40,141 nucleotides of DNA from Prevotella sp. (GTDB lineage: Bacteria > Bacteroidota > Bacteroidia > Bacteroidales > Bacteroidaceae), in assembly GCA_017619275.1 (NCBI GenBank), contig JAFZSR010000046.1, positions 1 to 40,141 on the forward strand, in the 5' to 3' direction. Of the stretch, positions 25,554 to 34,435 are shown piece after piece. A program made the position numbers and the translations under genes. Under the pieces are notes generated by a model. That model had not been told where the DNA came from and ran no database searches. It saw only the letters and a program-made list of their open reading frames with translations. Position 1 is the first letter of the stretch. Every line of letters starts with the position of its first letter.

Positions 25554-27716
25554 ATGAGAAATACAAGACTCTTCTTATTGTCGTTAATCGTCTGCTCCGC
25601 TGCATTCACTACGGCAGAGGCTCAAGCCGACGAACAGGAATGGTATGACCTGACTGACCGCTATTTGGTGAACGCCTATTTTGACAACAACGTCAATTAT
25701 GGCGTGGATGCTACCGGCAACGTGTCGACCAGTTTGCGCCCAGTGGCAGGCTGGTCGTCTGAAGTGACGCCCAATTCTGCTGTCGGTGGAGTCACTTTTG
25801 CCTATGGCACACAATCCACCTTCAACGCAGTCGCCATCCCCGCAACAGGTCCTGACGGCCAAGAGGGTGGGGGATGCCTTGCACTCTGTGCTTCGCTGAA
25901 TGCCGATGTGGTGTTCTATCAGAAGATGAAAATGGCTCCTGGCAATTACAAGATGGTGGTGACCTCGCTGAATCTGAACGACCGTTCCCAGAGCGGTACC
26001 TTACTGTCGGGATGGTGGAAAGACAGCGATGTGAACACGCTCTCGGCACGAAACGAATTCCCCACGGGCGAATGGATCAACGACACCATCTGCTTCAGCA
26101 TTGCCGAGATGACCCAGAGTCGTGTGCAAGTGGGATTGCGTTCTTCGGGCGGCACCGTCCGCAGGTCGGCCTATCTCATCATCGACCGCGTGCAGCTACT
26201 ACGCGACCATCCCTTTGACGAGGTCGACGACGAGGCCCTCTCACCAGAAGTGATTGGCGATTCTCGCTTTGCTCGTGGAGCCACGATGGCTTTCGGCCGC
26301 ATCAAGGAGGTATTGGGCGACAACATCGTGGAGCAGGGATACTGCTGGGCTACACATCCGCAACCCACCCTCGACGACAACCACACCACCACCAAGTTGG
26401 ATAACAATGGAACCATCTATTGGCTGAAGGACCTGCAGCCCGCCACCATGTATTATATGCGTGCGTACGTGAAGACATCTGCAGGGCGCGTGGGTTATGC
26501 CGACGACATCAAGTTCTGCACCGTGCCCAAGGGCAACGTCACCTATTGGTATAATAATGGTGGCGACGAAGCTGCCAATAAGCGTGTGAACGATGCTGCC
26601 ACCCGTGCTTGCGAAATATTCAACGACCTGTCGAGCATCGTGAAGCACTTCGCCATCGGCTATAGCTCGGGCACGCCTACTGCCGACTGCTACTATGCCG
26701 ACGAGCCTTGGATGAACATGGGTGCCAACAGCAGCTACCAGCGTACTGGAACCATCATGCACGAGATGCAGCATGGCATGGGCGTCATTCCTTACACCAC
26801 ACAGTGGAACAAGAACATCCTGCGCGAGCGTCTCGACGGCGATGGGCGTGGCTCAGGTCATTGGCTGGGCGAGCGCGTCAGCGCCTTCCTCGATTTCTGG
26901 GACAACACCACTGGCTCGCAACTCAATGGCGACTATCAGCACATGTGGCCCTACGGCATCAATGGTGCCAGCGAGGACAATGGACGCAACGAGCTATACT
27001 TTGCCAACGCCATGATAGGACAGGCATTGGGCGAAGACGGCCTGGAGCATCGTTCAAACACTTTTGCCGAGCCGTGCTACATCTTTGACCAGGAAGACGA
27101 CGTGAAATACTATCTCACGAGCGAGGCTGACGACCGTGGGAAGCTCACCTCGTTCCTCTCGGCCGACGAGAGTGGCAAGCTGTCGTGGCTCACGGTGACA
27201 GCTGATGAAGCGCGAAACGACGATCACGCTGCGTGGTACATCACCTTCACACCTGCCAACCAGTACTATCAGTTCCGCAACGCGGCCACCGGACAGTATC
27301 TCACCTACACAAGTAGTTTTAAGACCGTGGCTCGCAACAATCCCACCGCCAACGAGCAGTTGCACCTGATGAAAGGACGGGTGAAGGTGACGGAGGGCGG
27401 CAAGACACAGCGAGGCTTCTGGCTGGTGCATCCCACTGGCACGATGACGCCCAACTGCATGCAGGCCAATGCCAACGGCGCACTGGGGTCGGCTACGTTC
27501 AATCTGGCCAATAGTTCCACCCGTCAGCGCTGGCTCATCCTCACCGCCGACGAGCTGCAAGCAGCCACAGGCATTCAGCATACCATTGAGAACACTGAAA
27601 CCTCGCAGCATCGTGACGCCATCTATGGACTCGACGGCCGACGCATCAACGTGTCGAAGAACCAGCTCAAGCCTGGCCTCTATATCATCAATGGACGCAA
27701 GTGCGTGGTGAAGTAA
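25554..27716 (+). CDS. Secreted HExxH protein with type IX-like C-terminal tail
   Basis: This 720-residue protein has a signal peptide (about 1-25). Residues 30-220 look like a jelly-roll domain. Around 225-330 is an FN3-like domain (VEQGYCWATHPQPT, LQPATMYYMRAYVKTSAG). Then comes a putative metallopeptidase domain with IMHEMQHGMG (H403, E404, H407). Residues about 525-665 resemble a ricin-type beta-trefoil (YYQFRNAATGQYLTY). The end (IYGLDGRRI, GLYIINGRKCVVK) resembles short Por/type IX sorting tails. The motif does not continue as a metzincin HExxHxxGxxH; the 11th position is Pro, and H near GSGHWLGE may be the third ligand. Activity is not proven. Confidence 0.8.
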   Translation: MRNTRLFLLSLIVCSAAFTTAEAQADEQEWYDLTDRYLVNAYFDNNVNYGVDATGNVSTSLRPVAGWSSEVTPNSAVGGVTFAYGTQSTFNAVAIPATGPDGQEGGGCLALCASLNADVVFYQKMKMAPGNYKMVVTSLNLNDRSQSGTLLSGWWKDSDVNTLSARNEFPTGEWINDTICFSIAEMTQSRVQVGLRSSGGTVRRSAYLIIDRVQLLRDHPFDEVDDEALSPEVIGDSRFARGATMAFGRIKEVLGDNIVEQGYCWATHPQPTLDDNHTTTKLDNNGTIYWLKDLQPATMYYMRAYVKTSAGRVGYADDIKFCTVPKGNVTYWYNNGGDEAANKRVNDAATRACEIFNDLSSIVKHFAIGYSSGTPTADCYYADEPWMNMGANSSYQRTGTIMHEMQHGMGVIPYTTQWNKNILRERLDGDGRGSGHWLGERVSAFLDFWDNTTGSQLNGDYQHMWPYGINGASEDNGRNELYFANAMIGQALGEDGLEHRSNTFAEPCYIFDQEDDVKYYLTSEADDRGKLTSFLSADESGKLSWLTVTADEARNDDHAAWYITFTPANQYYQFRNAATGQYLTYTSSFKTVARNNPTANEQLHLMKGRVKVTEGGKTQRGFWLVHPTGTMTPNCMQANANGALGSATFNLANSSTRQRWLILTADELQAATGIQHTIENTETSQHRDAIYGLDGRRINVSKNQLKPGLYIINGRKCVVK

Positions 27717-27729
27717 GGCCTTCGCTTAC

Positions 27730-28932
27730 ATGATAGCCTTGAAAATAGCCTTTTGGATATGCATAGCCCTTGTGGTATATACCTACGTGGGCTATGCTAT
27801 TCTTCTTTGGCTGTTACTCAAGGTGAAACGCCTGTTCACAAAACCTCGCCCGCTGCCCGTGATGCCGCTTAACGAGGATTTGTGGCCCACGGTGACGTTA
27901 ATGATTTGCGCCTACAACGAGCGCGACGTGATAGCCGAGAAGATGGAGAACATCCGCCAGCTGCGCTATCCACGTAGTCGCCTTTGCGTGATCTGGGTTA
28001 CCGATGGCAGCACCGACGACAGCAATGAGCTGCTGCGCCAATATCCTGAGGTGACGTTGGTGTTCAGTCCCGAGCGACGCGGCAAGGCTGCGGCCATGCA
28101 ACACGGAATCAGCGTGTCGACGGCTTCCATAGTGGTCTTCACCGATGCCAATACGCTGCTCAACGAGGGGGCGTTGGTGGAGATTGTACGCCAGATGCAA
28201 CGTCCTGGCGTGAGCTGTGTGTCGGGTGAGAAGCGTGTGAAAGCTCGCGCTCAGCTTGCCGAGGGCGATTCACAAGCCGCAGCCGAGGGCGAAGGACTGT
28301 ACTGGCGCTATGAGAGTACGCTGAAGCGCTGGGACAGCGAACTCTATTCGGCTATGGGCGCTGCAGGCGAGCTCTTTGCCGTGAAGATGGAGCATTACCG
28401 CCAGCCTCCATCCAACGCCCTGCTCGACGATTTCATGATGTCGATGCTCATTGTGAGCGATGGCCATCGCATAGCCTATACCAGCGAAGCCTATGCCAGC
28501 GAGTACGGCTCTGCCTCGATGGCCGACGAGTCGAAACGCAAACGCCGCATCGCAGCTGGAGGACTGCAAAGCATCTGGTGGCTGCGCTCGCTGATGAATC
28601 CCTTCCGGCATCCTCGTGTTTTCTTTCAGTTCATCTCTCACAGAGTGCTACGCTGGAGCATCACACCTTTTGCACTTGCAGCTCTGCTGCCCTTGAACAT
28701 CGCCTTAGTGCTGATGCATGCGGGCACCGTCTATGTCATCATCGCTGTGATGCAGTTGCTGTTCTATGCGGCAGCCTTCCTTGGCTGGCAATTGGCATTG
28801 CAGGGGCGTAAGAACAAGTGGCTCTACGTGCCCTACTATTTCTTGTTCATGAATTTCAACGTGTTTCTCGGCATTCCCTATCTCTTCAGCCACGGCAAAG
28901 GAGGAATGTGGGAGAAAGTTCGTCGTGCGTGA
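27730..28932 (+). CDS. Membrane family 2 glycosyltransferase
   Basis: This 400-residue inner-membrane enzyme has one N-terminal helix (about 8-32), a cytoplasmic GT-A domain, and about three helices at the C-terminus (from 300 on). Motifs are MICAYNERDVI, VTDGSTDDSNE, VFTDANTLL (metal-binding DxN) and, near the helices, KRKRRIAAGGLQSIWW in place of the QxxRW box of processive synthases. It resembles IcaA/PgaC-like or cellulose-synthase-like polymerising enzymes, but product and processivity cannot be told. It is 13 nt after the metallopeptidase-like gene. Confidence 0.85.
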   Translation: MIALKIAFWICIALVVYTYVGYAILLWLLLKVKRLFTKPRPLPVMPLNEDLWPTVTLMICAYNERDVIAEKMENIRQLRYPRSRLCVIWVTDGSTDDSNELLRQYPEVTLVFSPERRGKAAAMQHGISVSTASIVVFTDANTLLNEGALVEIVRQMQRPGVSCVSGEKRVKARAQLAEGDSQAAAEGEGLYWRYESTLKRWDSELYSAMGAAGELFAVKMEHYRQPPSNALLDDFMMSMLIVSDGHRIAYTSEAYASEYGSASMADESKRKRRIAAGGLQSIWWLRSLMNPFRHPRVFFQFISHRVLRWSITPFALAALLPLNIALVLMHAGTVYVIIAVMQLLFYAAAFLGWQLALQGRKNKWLYVPYYFLFMNFNVFLGIPYLFSHGKGGMWEKVRRA

Positions 28933-28979
28933 TTTATGCAAAAAACGGCAAAAGATAATGCCGATTGAAAAATAATGTG

Positions 28980-28987
28980 TACTTTTG
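28980..28987 (+). promoter_or_regulatory. Promoter for the EEP hydrolase
   Basis: TACTTTTG, a -7 box preceded by AAATAATGTG as at menB. The ATG is 27 nt downstream. Confidence 0.55.
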
Positions 28988-29014
28988 CAGCCTGATAGAA
29001 GCAAATTGCAAGTG

Positions 29015-30076
29015 ATGGGAAAGCTGGCCGTTTATAAATATCTCTCGTTCATGCTCCTGGTGTTCACGCTGCTGGTGGCGGCGTTTATCATCATGGGCCT
29101 TTTTGGCGGTAATGCCAATCCTGCCACAGGTACGGCTATGGCGCTCACCGTCTATGTTTTGCCTTTGTTGATTGTTGTCGACTTCATTCTGCTGGTGTAT
29201 TGGTTGTTGCGCCGTCGCTGGTATTGGGCTGCGATCCCCGGTATCGTGTTGCTTTGCTGCATCCCCTACATCGGCACACTCTATCAAGTGGGGTTCTTCC
29301 GTGGCGGCGACGAAGGGAAGAATACCCTCAACATTGCCACCTACAACGTGGCTCTCTTTGGCCGCGAGATGAATGGCTTCAAGGCCGAAGACATCCTCTC
29401 GCTGATGAAAAACCACCAGACCGACATCCTGTGCATGCAGGAGTATATGGACCAGAGCGGCGACCGTCGTAATTCGCACAACTACCTGAAATATTTTACT
29501 GCCAAGGCAACCGGCCGTCACGACATGGTCATCTACAGCCGCTTCCCCATTATTGACTCGCTGACCATCGACTTTGGTCCCGGCACCAACAACAGCGCCA
29601 TGTGGGCCGATGTCGATGTGGATGGCCATGTGCTGCGTGTGTTCAATGTGCATCTGGAGACCACCGGCATCAATCGTGCCCTGCGAGAGGCTTCCAAGCA
29701 GGAGTCGGATGGACAGCTGGTGGAGCGCAGCTCGCTGCTGAAGATTATCTATGGAAAATACACCCGTGGAATGGTGGTACGTGCCCGACAGGCCGACCTG
29801 GTGGCAGCCGAAATTAAAAAGAGCCCCCATCCCGTGGTGCTATGCGGCGACTTCAACGATGTGCCCTATTCCTACGTCTACAAGACCATGAAGGGCGATT
29901 TGGTGGATGGGTTCAAAGAGTGCGGAAAAGGGTTTATGTACACCATGCGCGAGGGCATCAAGCGGGTGCGCATCGACTACATCTTTCACAGTGAAGCTTT
30001 GAAGGGCATCAACTACTACAAGTACAATGTGACGTATAGCGACCACTTGCCGGTGTTCATGAGGCTATCACTTTAA
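29015..30076 (+). CDS. Membrane-anchored endonuclease/exonuclease/phosphatase-family protein
   Basis: This 353-residue protein starts with three membrane helices (about 8-30, 42-64, 70-90). An EEP catalytic domain follows, probably outside the cytoplasm: TYNVALFG (N111), LCMQEYM (E143), LCGDFNDVPYS, RIDYIFHS and YSDHLPV. These are the metal and catalytic residues of the DNase I-like fold. Relatives include phosphodiesterases and lipid phosphatases; the substrate is unknown. ATG 29015 is used; a TTG at 28985 is part of the -7 box. The 3' end overlaps the converging AlaX gene by 20 bp. Confidence 0.88.
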   Translation: MGKLAVYKYLSFMLLVFTLLVAAFIIMGLFGGNANPATGTAMALTVYVLPLLIVVDFILLVYWLLRRRWYWAAIPGIVLLCCIPYIGTLYQVGFFRGGDEGKNTLNIATYNVALFGREMNGFKAEDILSLMKNHQTDILCMQEYMDQSGDRRNSHNYLKYFTAKATGRHDMVIYSRFPIIDSLTIDFGPGTNNSAMWADVDVDGHVLRVFNVHLETTGINRALREASKQESDGQLVERSSLLKIIYGKYTRGMVVRARQADLVAAEIKKSPHPVVLCGDFNDVPYSYVYKTMKGDLVDGFKECGKGFMYTMREGIKRVRIDYIFHSEALKGINYYKYNVTYSDHLPVFMRLSL

Positions 30077-30542
30077 ATCTTATTCTGAACGAGCGTTCCT
30101 TTTCGTCCCAGTTGGTGCCCAGCATCTCAAAGTGTCCTATCTGCGACGTGCTTCTCACGTGACGGCCGATACAAGGGCAGACGTCGTAGTCGCCGATGCG
30201 CACCAGCCTGATTTCGTTTCCGGCATCAGCGGGTAGGCGGTCCAAGCTCACGCCTTCGGGCAGATGATGGCGCCCCACCATCTCTAAAGTCACGGGCAGA
30301 TCCTGTTCTATCAGCTCGTTCATCCGCCGTTCAATCTCCTTTTCCTGTTTTCGGTCGGGCTTCTGATCCAGGTGGAAGCTCATCTTGCTTTTCTTTCTTT
30401 CCACGTGGGCATTGTAGCTGCGCTCACAGCCAAACATCCTCACCATCGTTTGGTTCAGCAGATGTTCGGCGGTATGGGCAGGAGGGAACGCCACGTCGCG
30501 CTCCTCCAGCATGTCGAAGTCGTAGTCGGATTTTGATGCCAT
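30057..30542 (-). CDS. AlaX-like alanyl-tRNA editing domain protein
   Basis: This 161-residue stand-alone editing domain matches the second additional domain of threonyl/alanyl-tRNA synthetases. Zinc-site residues are present as H23-x3-H27 (PAHTAEHLL) and C124-x3-H128 (CPCIGRH). Such proteins deacylate mischarged tRNA (Ser- or Gly-tRNA-Ala). The charged middle helix (KPDRKQEKEIERRMNELI) is usual. No synthetase catalytic domain is attached. A -7 box lies at 30569-30576. Confidence 0.85.
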   Translation of the reverse strand: MASKSDYDFDMLEERDVAFPPAHTAEHLLNQTMVRMFGCERSYNAHVERKKSKMSFHLDQKPDRKQEKEIERRMNELIEQDLPVTLEMVGRHHLPEGVSLDRLPADAGNEIRLVRIGDYDVCPCIGRHVRSTSQIGHFEMLGTNWDEKERSFRIRFKVIAS

Positions 30543-30568
30543 AATTTCACATTTTTCCTAAGCCGCTG

Positions 30569-30576
30569 CAAAATTA
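30569..30576 (-). promoter_or_regulatory. Promoter for the AlaX-like gene
   Basis: Minus-strand TAATTTTG, 26 nt before the ATG. Confidence 0.5.
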
Positions 30577-30749
30577 CGAAAAGTCGAGGGCAAAACAAAG
30601 AAACTTTTTCCTTTTTTTCTAAAAATGCAGCGTAAAATGTGATTCTTGCCAAATGGAGATGCAAGCAGGAGAAATGAGCGGAGCTATGTGTAGAAATGAT
30701 GTGGTTTGCGTGCTGGGCATGGGGCTGCTGTAAAAAAATGTCCGATTTA

Positions 30750-30781
30750 TTTGCTATATTCGGAAAGAATGATTAACTTTG
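30750..30781 (+). promoter_or_regulatory. Promoter for the LRR lipoprotein
   Basis: TTTG (30750-30753), 20 nt, TAACTTTG (30774-30781). The ATG follows 22 nt later. Confidence 0.75.
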
Positions 30782-30803
30782 CGCCCGAAAAATAAGATTG
30801 AAC

Positions 30804-31598
30804 ATGCAAAGCATAAAAATTCTGTTCGCGGCTTTCATTGCCATGAGCCTTTTTTCATGTGGCTCTTCAACCAGTAAAAATGATAAGGCGCCAGTTGTCG
30901 TTGGGCCAGGTTTGGCCATCAACGAGGAGAGCTTCCCCGATTTGAACCTGCAGAAGTTTTTCCTGTCGCAGGGCTATGGTGCCGATGGTGCCATCAGCGA
31001 CGAGGAACTTCAGTCTGTCACCATGCTCGACCTGTCGAACATGCAGCTGCGCTCTCTTTCGGGCATCGAGCGCTTTCCAAACCTCAGCGTGCTGAAATTA
31101 AACGGCAACGTTCTGGAAGAGTTTGACGTGCCCGCAATTCCCACTTTGGAAGAGTTGTATTGTGCCAATTGCGGCATGAAGCGTCTGAATGTGAAGGCTT
31201 GCCCACAGCTGCGCGTCTTGTATTGCCAGGAGAATAAGCTCGATTCGCTCATCCTCGAAGGGATGCCTCTGCTGGAGCAGGTGGAGGCCAACAATAACGT
31301 GATGAAGAAGGTGGTGTTTACCGACTGTCCCCAGCTCCGTACCATCAACTTGGCTTCCAACAAGTTGTCGGCTGCCGACCTGAGCAAGTGCGCCGCATTG
31401 TACGACCTTAATGTCGCCGAAAACCCATTGCAAATCGAGAATATCGATGTTGATGCCTTTGTGAAGAATCTGCCAAAGGCCACCGCTTCCGACGCCGTCA
31501 CTCCTCCTCATGCCCCCACCATCGTGGGCCTCGACGAGGGCAGCCTGAGCAACAACAACAAGAACATGCTCAAACAGAAGGGCTGGAGCCTGAAGTAA
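30804..31598 (+). CDS. Leucine-rich-repeat lipoprotein
   Basis: This 264-residue protein has a lipoprotein signal (AFIAMSLFSC, lipid-attached C19). An EF-hand-like stretch follows (GYGADGAISDEELQ), then about six leucine-rich repeats of 20-22 residues from about 75 to 215 (LSVLKLNGNVLEEFDV, LRVLYCQENKLDSLIL, LRTINLASNKLSAADL). The NxL ladder gives a typical binding surface. It is probably outer-membrane attached; the ligand is unknown. ATG 30804 is preferred over a TTG at 30798. Confidence 0.85.
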   Translation: MQSIKILFAAFIAMSLFSCGSSTSKNDKAPVVVGPGLAINEESFPDLNLQKFFLSQGYGADGAISDEELQSVTMLDLSNMQLRSLSGIERFPNLSVLKLNGNVLEEFDVPAIPTLEELYCANCGMKRLNVKACPQLRVLYCQENKLDSLILEGMPLLEQVEANNNVMKKVVFTDCPQLRTINLASNKLSAADLSKCAALYDLNVAENPLQIENIDVDAFVKNLPKATASDAVTPPHAPTIVGLDEGSLSNNNKNMLKQKGWSLK

Positions 31599-31626
31599 GT
31601 GAGAAGTGAGAAGTGAAAAGTGATAA
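31599..31626 (+). repeat. GTGANAA heptamer array after the LRR gene
   Basis: Four units directly after the TAA stop: GTGAGAA, GTGAGAA, GTGAAAA, GTGATAA. TGA at 31600, 31607 and 31614 covers all three frames. Confidence 0.85.
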
Positions 31627-31628
31627 GT

Positions 31629-31668
31629 ATGGTTAGACTTGGGGATATCCAAAGTCTAACCATTTTTT
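31629..31668 (+). terminator. Rho-independent terminator after the LRR gene
   Basis: ATGGTTAGACTT (31629-31640) pairs exactly with 31652-31663, and six T follow (31663-31668). This is the best intrinsic terminator in the window. Confidence 0.8.
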
Positions 31669-31673
31669 ATTTC

Positions 31674-31770
31674 CCACCTCTCACTTCTCATCTCTCAGAA
31701 CTAACCATACTTCTCACTTTTCACTTCTCACCTTTCACTTAAAAAGCCTCTCACCTCTCACTTCTCACTT
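31674..31770 (-). repeat. Inverse heptamer arrays at the end of the flavoprotein gene
   Basis: CTCACYT units run through most of this stretch, the complement of the GTGAGAA array at 31599. Another copy of the CTAACCATACTTCTCAC arm lies at 31703-31719. The last units (31749-31769) overlap the 3' end of the flavoprotein gene and provide its TGA stop. Confidence 0.8.
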
Positions 31771-32945
31771 ATAGCCCTTGCCACAGTGTGTGCGGTGGTC
31801 CATGCTGCCTGTAGGTTGAAGCCACCGGTGATGCCGTCGATATCGAGCACCTCGCCGGCAAAGAAGAGGCCTGGCCTGGTGGGGCTCTCCAGCGTGTTGG
31901 GGTTGACGGCCTTAAGGGCAATGCCCCCGCAGGTTACGAACTCGTCGCGATGGGGGGCACGCCCACTGATGGTGTATTCATCGCTGACGAGCACGTTAGT
32001 CAGTCGGCGCATCTCCTTGGCGTTCATGCCTCCCCACGGTTGCTCGGCGCGCTGTCCCAATGCTTTCGTGGCCAGATAGCTCCAAAGGCGCTGGGGCAAC
32101 ATGGGCAAGGGCGGCTGATGAGTCACGTTACGGCGTGCATGCTGCTTCTCGGCCGCTACGATGGCTTGCAAGGTGGTGGCCTCGTCGGTCCCCGTCCAGT
32201 TCAGCATCAGCGGTGAGTGGTAGTTGGCTTCGGCTAGATGGCGTGCGGCATAGCTGCTGAGCCGCAGGATGCACGGCCCGCTCAGCCCCCAGTGGGTGAT
32301 GAGTAGCGCCCCTTGCGCCCTAAGCTTTGTGCCGGGAATCAAGGCCTGAACGTCCTGCACCACCAGTCCTGTCAGCCGTTGAAGCGCCTCGTCGGCGATG
32401 CCCAGTGTGAACAGCGACGGCACGGGCGGTTCCACCTCGTGCTCCAGCCATTGCAAGCCCGCTTGCTTCGGTTGGCCGCCAGTGGCTATGCACACATAGT
32501 CGTAGTCGGCAAGGGCATCGAGCGACGTGATGCGGCAGCCCGTCTTAATGTTGATGCCCCGCCGAGCCGATTCGTCGAGGAACAGCTGGATGATGGTGTG
32601 TGAATCTTGTGAGCGGGGAAAGACACAGCCGTCGGCCTGGGCTGTCAAGGCCACCCCACGCTGCTCAAACCACTGCCACGTATTCTGGTGGCCAAAGTGC
32701 TTCAGCAGTCGTCCCATCACGCGGTGGCCGCGTGGGTAGACTTCTCGCAGGTCGTTGATATGGGCAAAAGTGTTGGTGAGATTGCAGCGTCCACCGCCCG
32801 AAACCTCCACCTTCCTCAGCACGCGGCTGCTGCTCTCCAAGATGTCCACCTGCATCTGCGGGCACCTCTCCTTCAAGTTGATGGCCAGAAAGAATCCTGC
32901 TGCGCCGCCACCCACAACGGCTGTTCTCTTCGTCTCCATGCTCAT
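31758..32945 (-). CDS. HI0933-like FAD-dependent oxidoreductase
   Basis: This protein of about 395 residues belongs to the HI0933/BaiN-type flavoproteins. It opens with the dinucleotide-binding TAVVGGGAAGFFLAINL, then has the family motif KVEVSGGGRCNLTN. YVCIATGGQPK and, near the C-terminus, TCGGIALKAVNP and FFAGEVLDIDGITGGFN are also typical. The substrate is unknown. The frame is open 62 codons further upstream, across the promoter (32960-32967), so ATG 32945 or 32939 is the likely start. The last residues (SEK) and the TGA stop are encoded by a heptamer repeat. Confidence 0.88.
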   Translation of the reverse strand: MSMETKRTAVVGGGAAGFFLAINLKERCPQMQVDILESSSRVLRKVEVSGGGRCNLTNTFAHINDLREVYPRGHRVMGRLLKHFGHQNTWQWFEQRGVALTAQADGCVFPRSQDSHTIIQLFLDESARRGINIKTGCRITSLDALADYDYVCIATGGQPKQAGLQWLEHEVEPPVPSLFTLGIADEALQRLTGLVVQDVQALIPGTKLRAQGALLITHWGLSGPCILRLSSYAARHLAEANYHSPLMLNWTGTDEATTLQAIVAAEKQHARRNVTHQPPLPMLPQRLWSYLATKALGQRAEQPWGGMNAKEMRRLTNVLVSDEYTISGRAPHRDEFVTCGGIALKAVNPNTLESPTRPGLFFAGEVLDIDGITGGFNLQAAWTTAHTVARAISEK

Positions 32946-32959
32946 TTCATTCTTTTCCG

Positions 32960-32967
32960 CAAAAATA
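32960..32967 (-). promoter_or_regulatory. Promoter for the flavoprotein
   Basis: Minus-strand TATTTTTG, 14 nt before ATG 32945. Confidence 0.5.
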
Positions 32968-33041
32968 CAACTTTTATGCGAATCGACAAAGGATAGCACC
33001 TGTTTTCTTCTATAAAAATCCAAAAACGATGCGCAGCCCTT

Positions 33042-33059
33042 CCCATCCCCGGGGATGGG
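33042..33059. repeat. G/C palindrome upstream of the type IX plug gene
   Basis: CCCATCCCCGGGGATGGG is a perfect 18-bp palindrome, flanked by further C and G runs. It belongs by look with the other G/C foldbacks of the window and lies between two divergent promoters. Confidence 0.75.
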
Positions 33060-33091
33060 GTAGGGGGGTCTAAATTTTTTCCCTCTTTCTT

Positions 33092-33122
33092 TTTGCACTC
33101 TGCCAATCTTTTTGTATTTTTG
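33092..33122 (+). promoter_or_regulatory. Promoter for the plug-cupin-pepD run
   Basis: TTTG (33092-33095), exactly 19 nt, TATTTTTG (33115-33122). The ATG is 21 nt downstream. Confidence 0.8.
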
Positions 33123-33143
33123 CAGACACATTAGAAGAATAGG

Positions 33144-34400
33144 ATGAAGAAGATCATAAAACTGTTATGCACGTTGTTGGCATTGCTGCTGCCAGCCACA
33201 GCGGTGTTTGCCGGCCATCGGCTGCTGGCGCTTAACTTCAAGTCGCTGCAGGTGGTGTTGAACGACGACTGGCGGGCACTGCCCGTAATGAAGCTAGGCA
33301 GCGACGATGTGCTCCACATCGGCTTCGACGAGCTGTCGCACAACGTTCACCGCCTGGTGTATCACCTGGAGCCCTGCAACCCCGATTGGACGCCCTGCGA
33401 AGGACTTTTCGAGAGCGACTGGCTGGAGGGTTTCAACGACCGCCCCATCGAGGACTACGAGAAATCGCTTAACACCACCGTCCTCTACACCCATTACAGC
33501 ATGCAGCTGCCCAACGACGACACGCGCCTGCGGATGAGCGGCAACTACCGCCTCCACATCATCGACGAGGACGACGACGACCGCACGGTGGCCATCATAG
33601 AGCTGCGCGTGGTGGAGCCTGTGGCCGATATGAGCATAGGCGTCACCACCAACACTGACGTCGACCTCAACGTCAGCCATCAGCAGCTCTCGATGAACCT
33701 GCGCTACGGGCCACTGCGCGTGGTGAACGCTGCCGAGCAGATACAGACCATCGTTATGCAGAACGGACGCGAGGACAACATGAAGGTGAACGTCCGCCCC
33801 AACTACGTCACCACGCAGGGCATGCAGTGGGAGCACAACCGCCAGCTCATCTTCGACGCTGGCAACGAATACCGCAAGTTCGAGGTGCTCGACCCCTCGC
33901 ACCCCACCTTCGGCTTGGCACATATGACGTGGGACGAGTCCACGCGCACCTTCCATGCCGTGCCCTTCGTGGCCGAGCCGCGTCGCAGCTACATCTACGA
34001 CGAGGATGCCGACGGCGCCTTCGTGCTGCGCAACGAGGATCGCGACGACGAAGCCCCGTTCATCTCCGACTATGTCTATGTGCACTACAAGGCGCGCCCC
34101 GTTCGCCACTATGCCGATGCCCGAATCGTGGTCGATGGGCGGTGGGCGGTGGAACCCATGGAGAACTACGTGATGACCTACGACGAGACCGACCAGTCGT
34201 ACAATGTCGTGGTGATGCAGAAGCTGGGCTACTACAACTACCAACTGCTGATGGTCGACCTCGACGGCAACACCCACACCCTGCCCGAAGAAGGGTCGTT
34301 CTTCCAGACCGAGAACCGCTACCAGGCTTTCGTCTACTACCGCGAGGTGGGAGGCCGCTCCTGGCGGCTGGTCGCCTTCTGCGAAGGCATCAAAAGATAG
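33144..34400 (+). CDS. DUF5103 protein, type IX secretion plug-like
   Basis: This 418-residue protein has a signal peptide (about 1-23). The mature part shows the layout of DUF5103 proteins: SLQVVLNDDWRALPVMKLGSDD as short pieces (SLQVVLND, LPVMKLGSDD), FDELSHNVHRLVYHLEPCNPDW, GNYRLHIID and YYNYQLLMVDLDG. DUF5103 members include the plug of the type IX translocon, which closes the outer-membrane pore formed by SprA. The middle resembles immunoglobulin-like domains (DEDDDDRTVAIIELRVVEP). A substrate candidate with a type IX-like tail is encoded at 25554-27716. No other translocon gene is in view. Confidence 0.8.
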   Translation: MKKIIKLLCTLLALLLPATAVFAGHRLLALNFKSLQVVLNDDWRALPVMKLGSDDVLHIGFDELSHNVHRLVYHLEPCNPDWTPCEGLFESDWLEGFNDRPIEDYEKSLNTTVLYTHYSMQLPNDDTRLRMSGNYRLHIIDEDDDDRTVAIIELRVVEPVADMSIGVTTNTDVDLNVSHQQLSMNLRYGPLRVVNAAEQIQTIVMQNGREDNMKVNVRPNYVTTQGMQWEHNRQLIFDAGNEYRKFEVLDPSHPTFGLAHMTWDESTRTFHAVPFVAEPRRSYIYDEDADGAFVLRNEDRDDEAPFISDYVYVHYKARPVRHYADARIVVDGRWAVEPMENYVMTYDETDQSYNVVVMQKLGYYNYQLLMVDLDGNTHTLPEEGSFFQTENRYQAFVYYREVGGRSWRLVAFCEGIKR

Positions 34401-34435
34401 TCCGTCATTCGTAATTCCTAATTTCAATTAAATAC

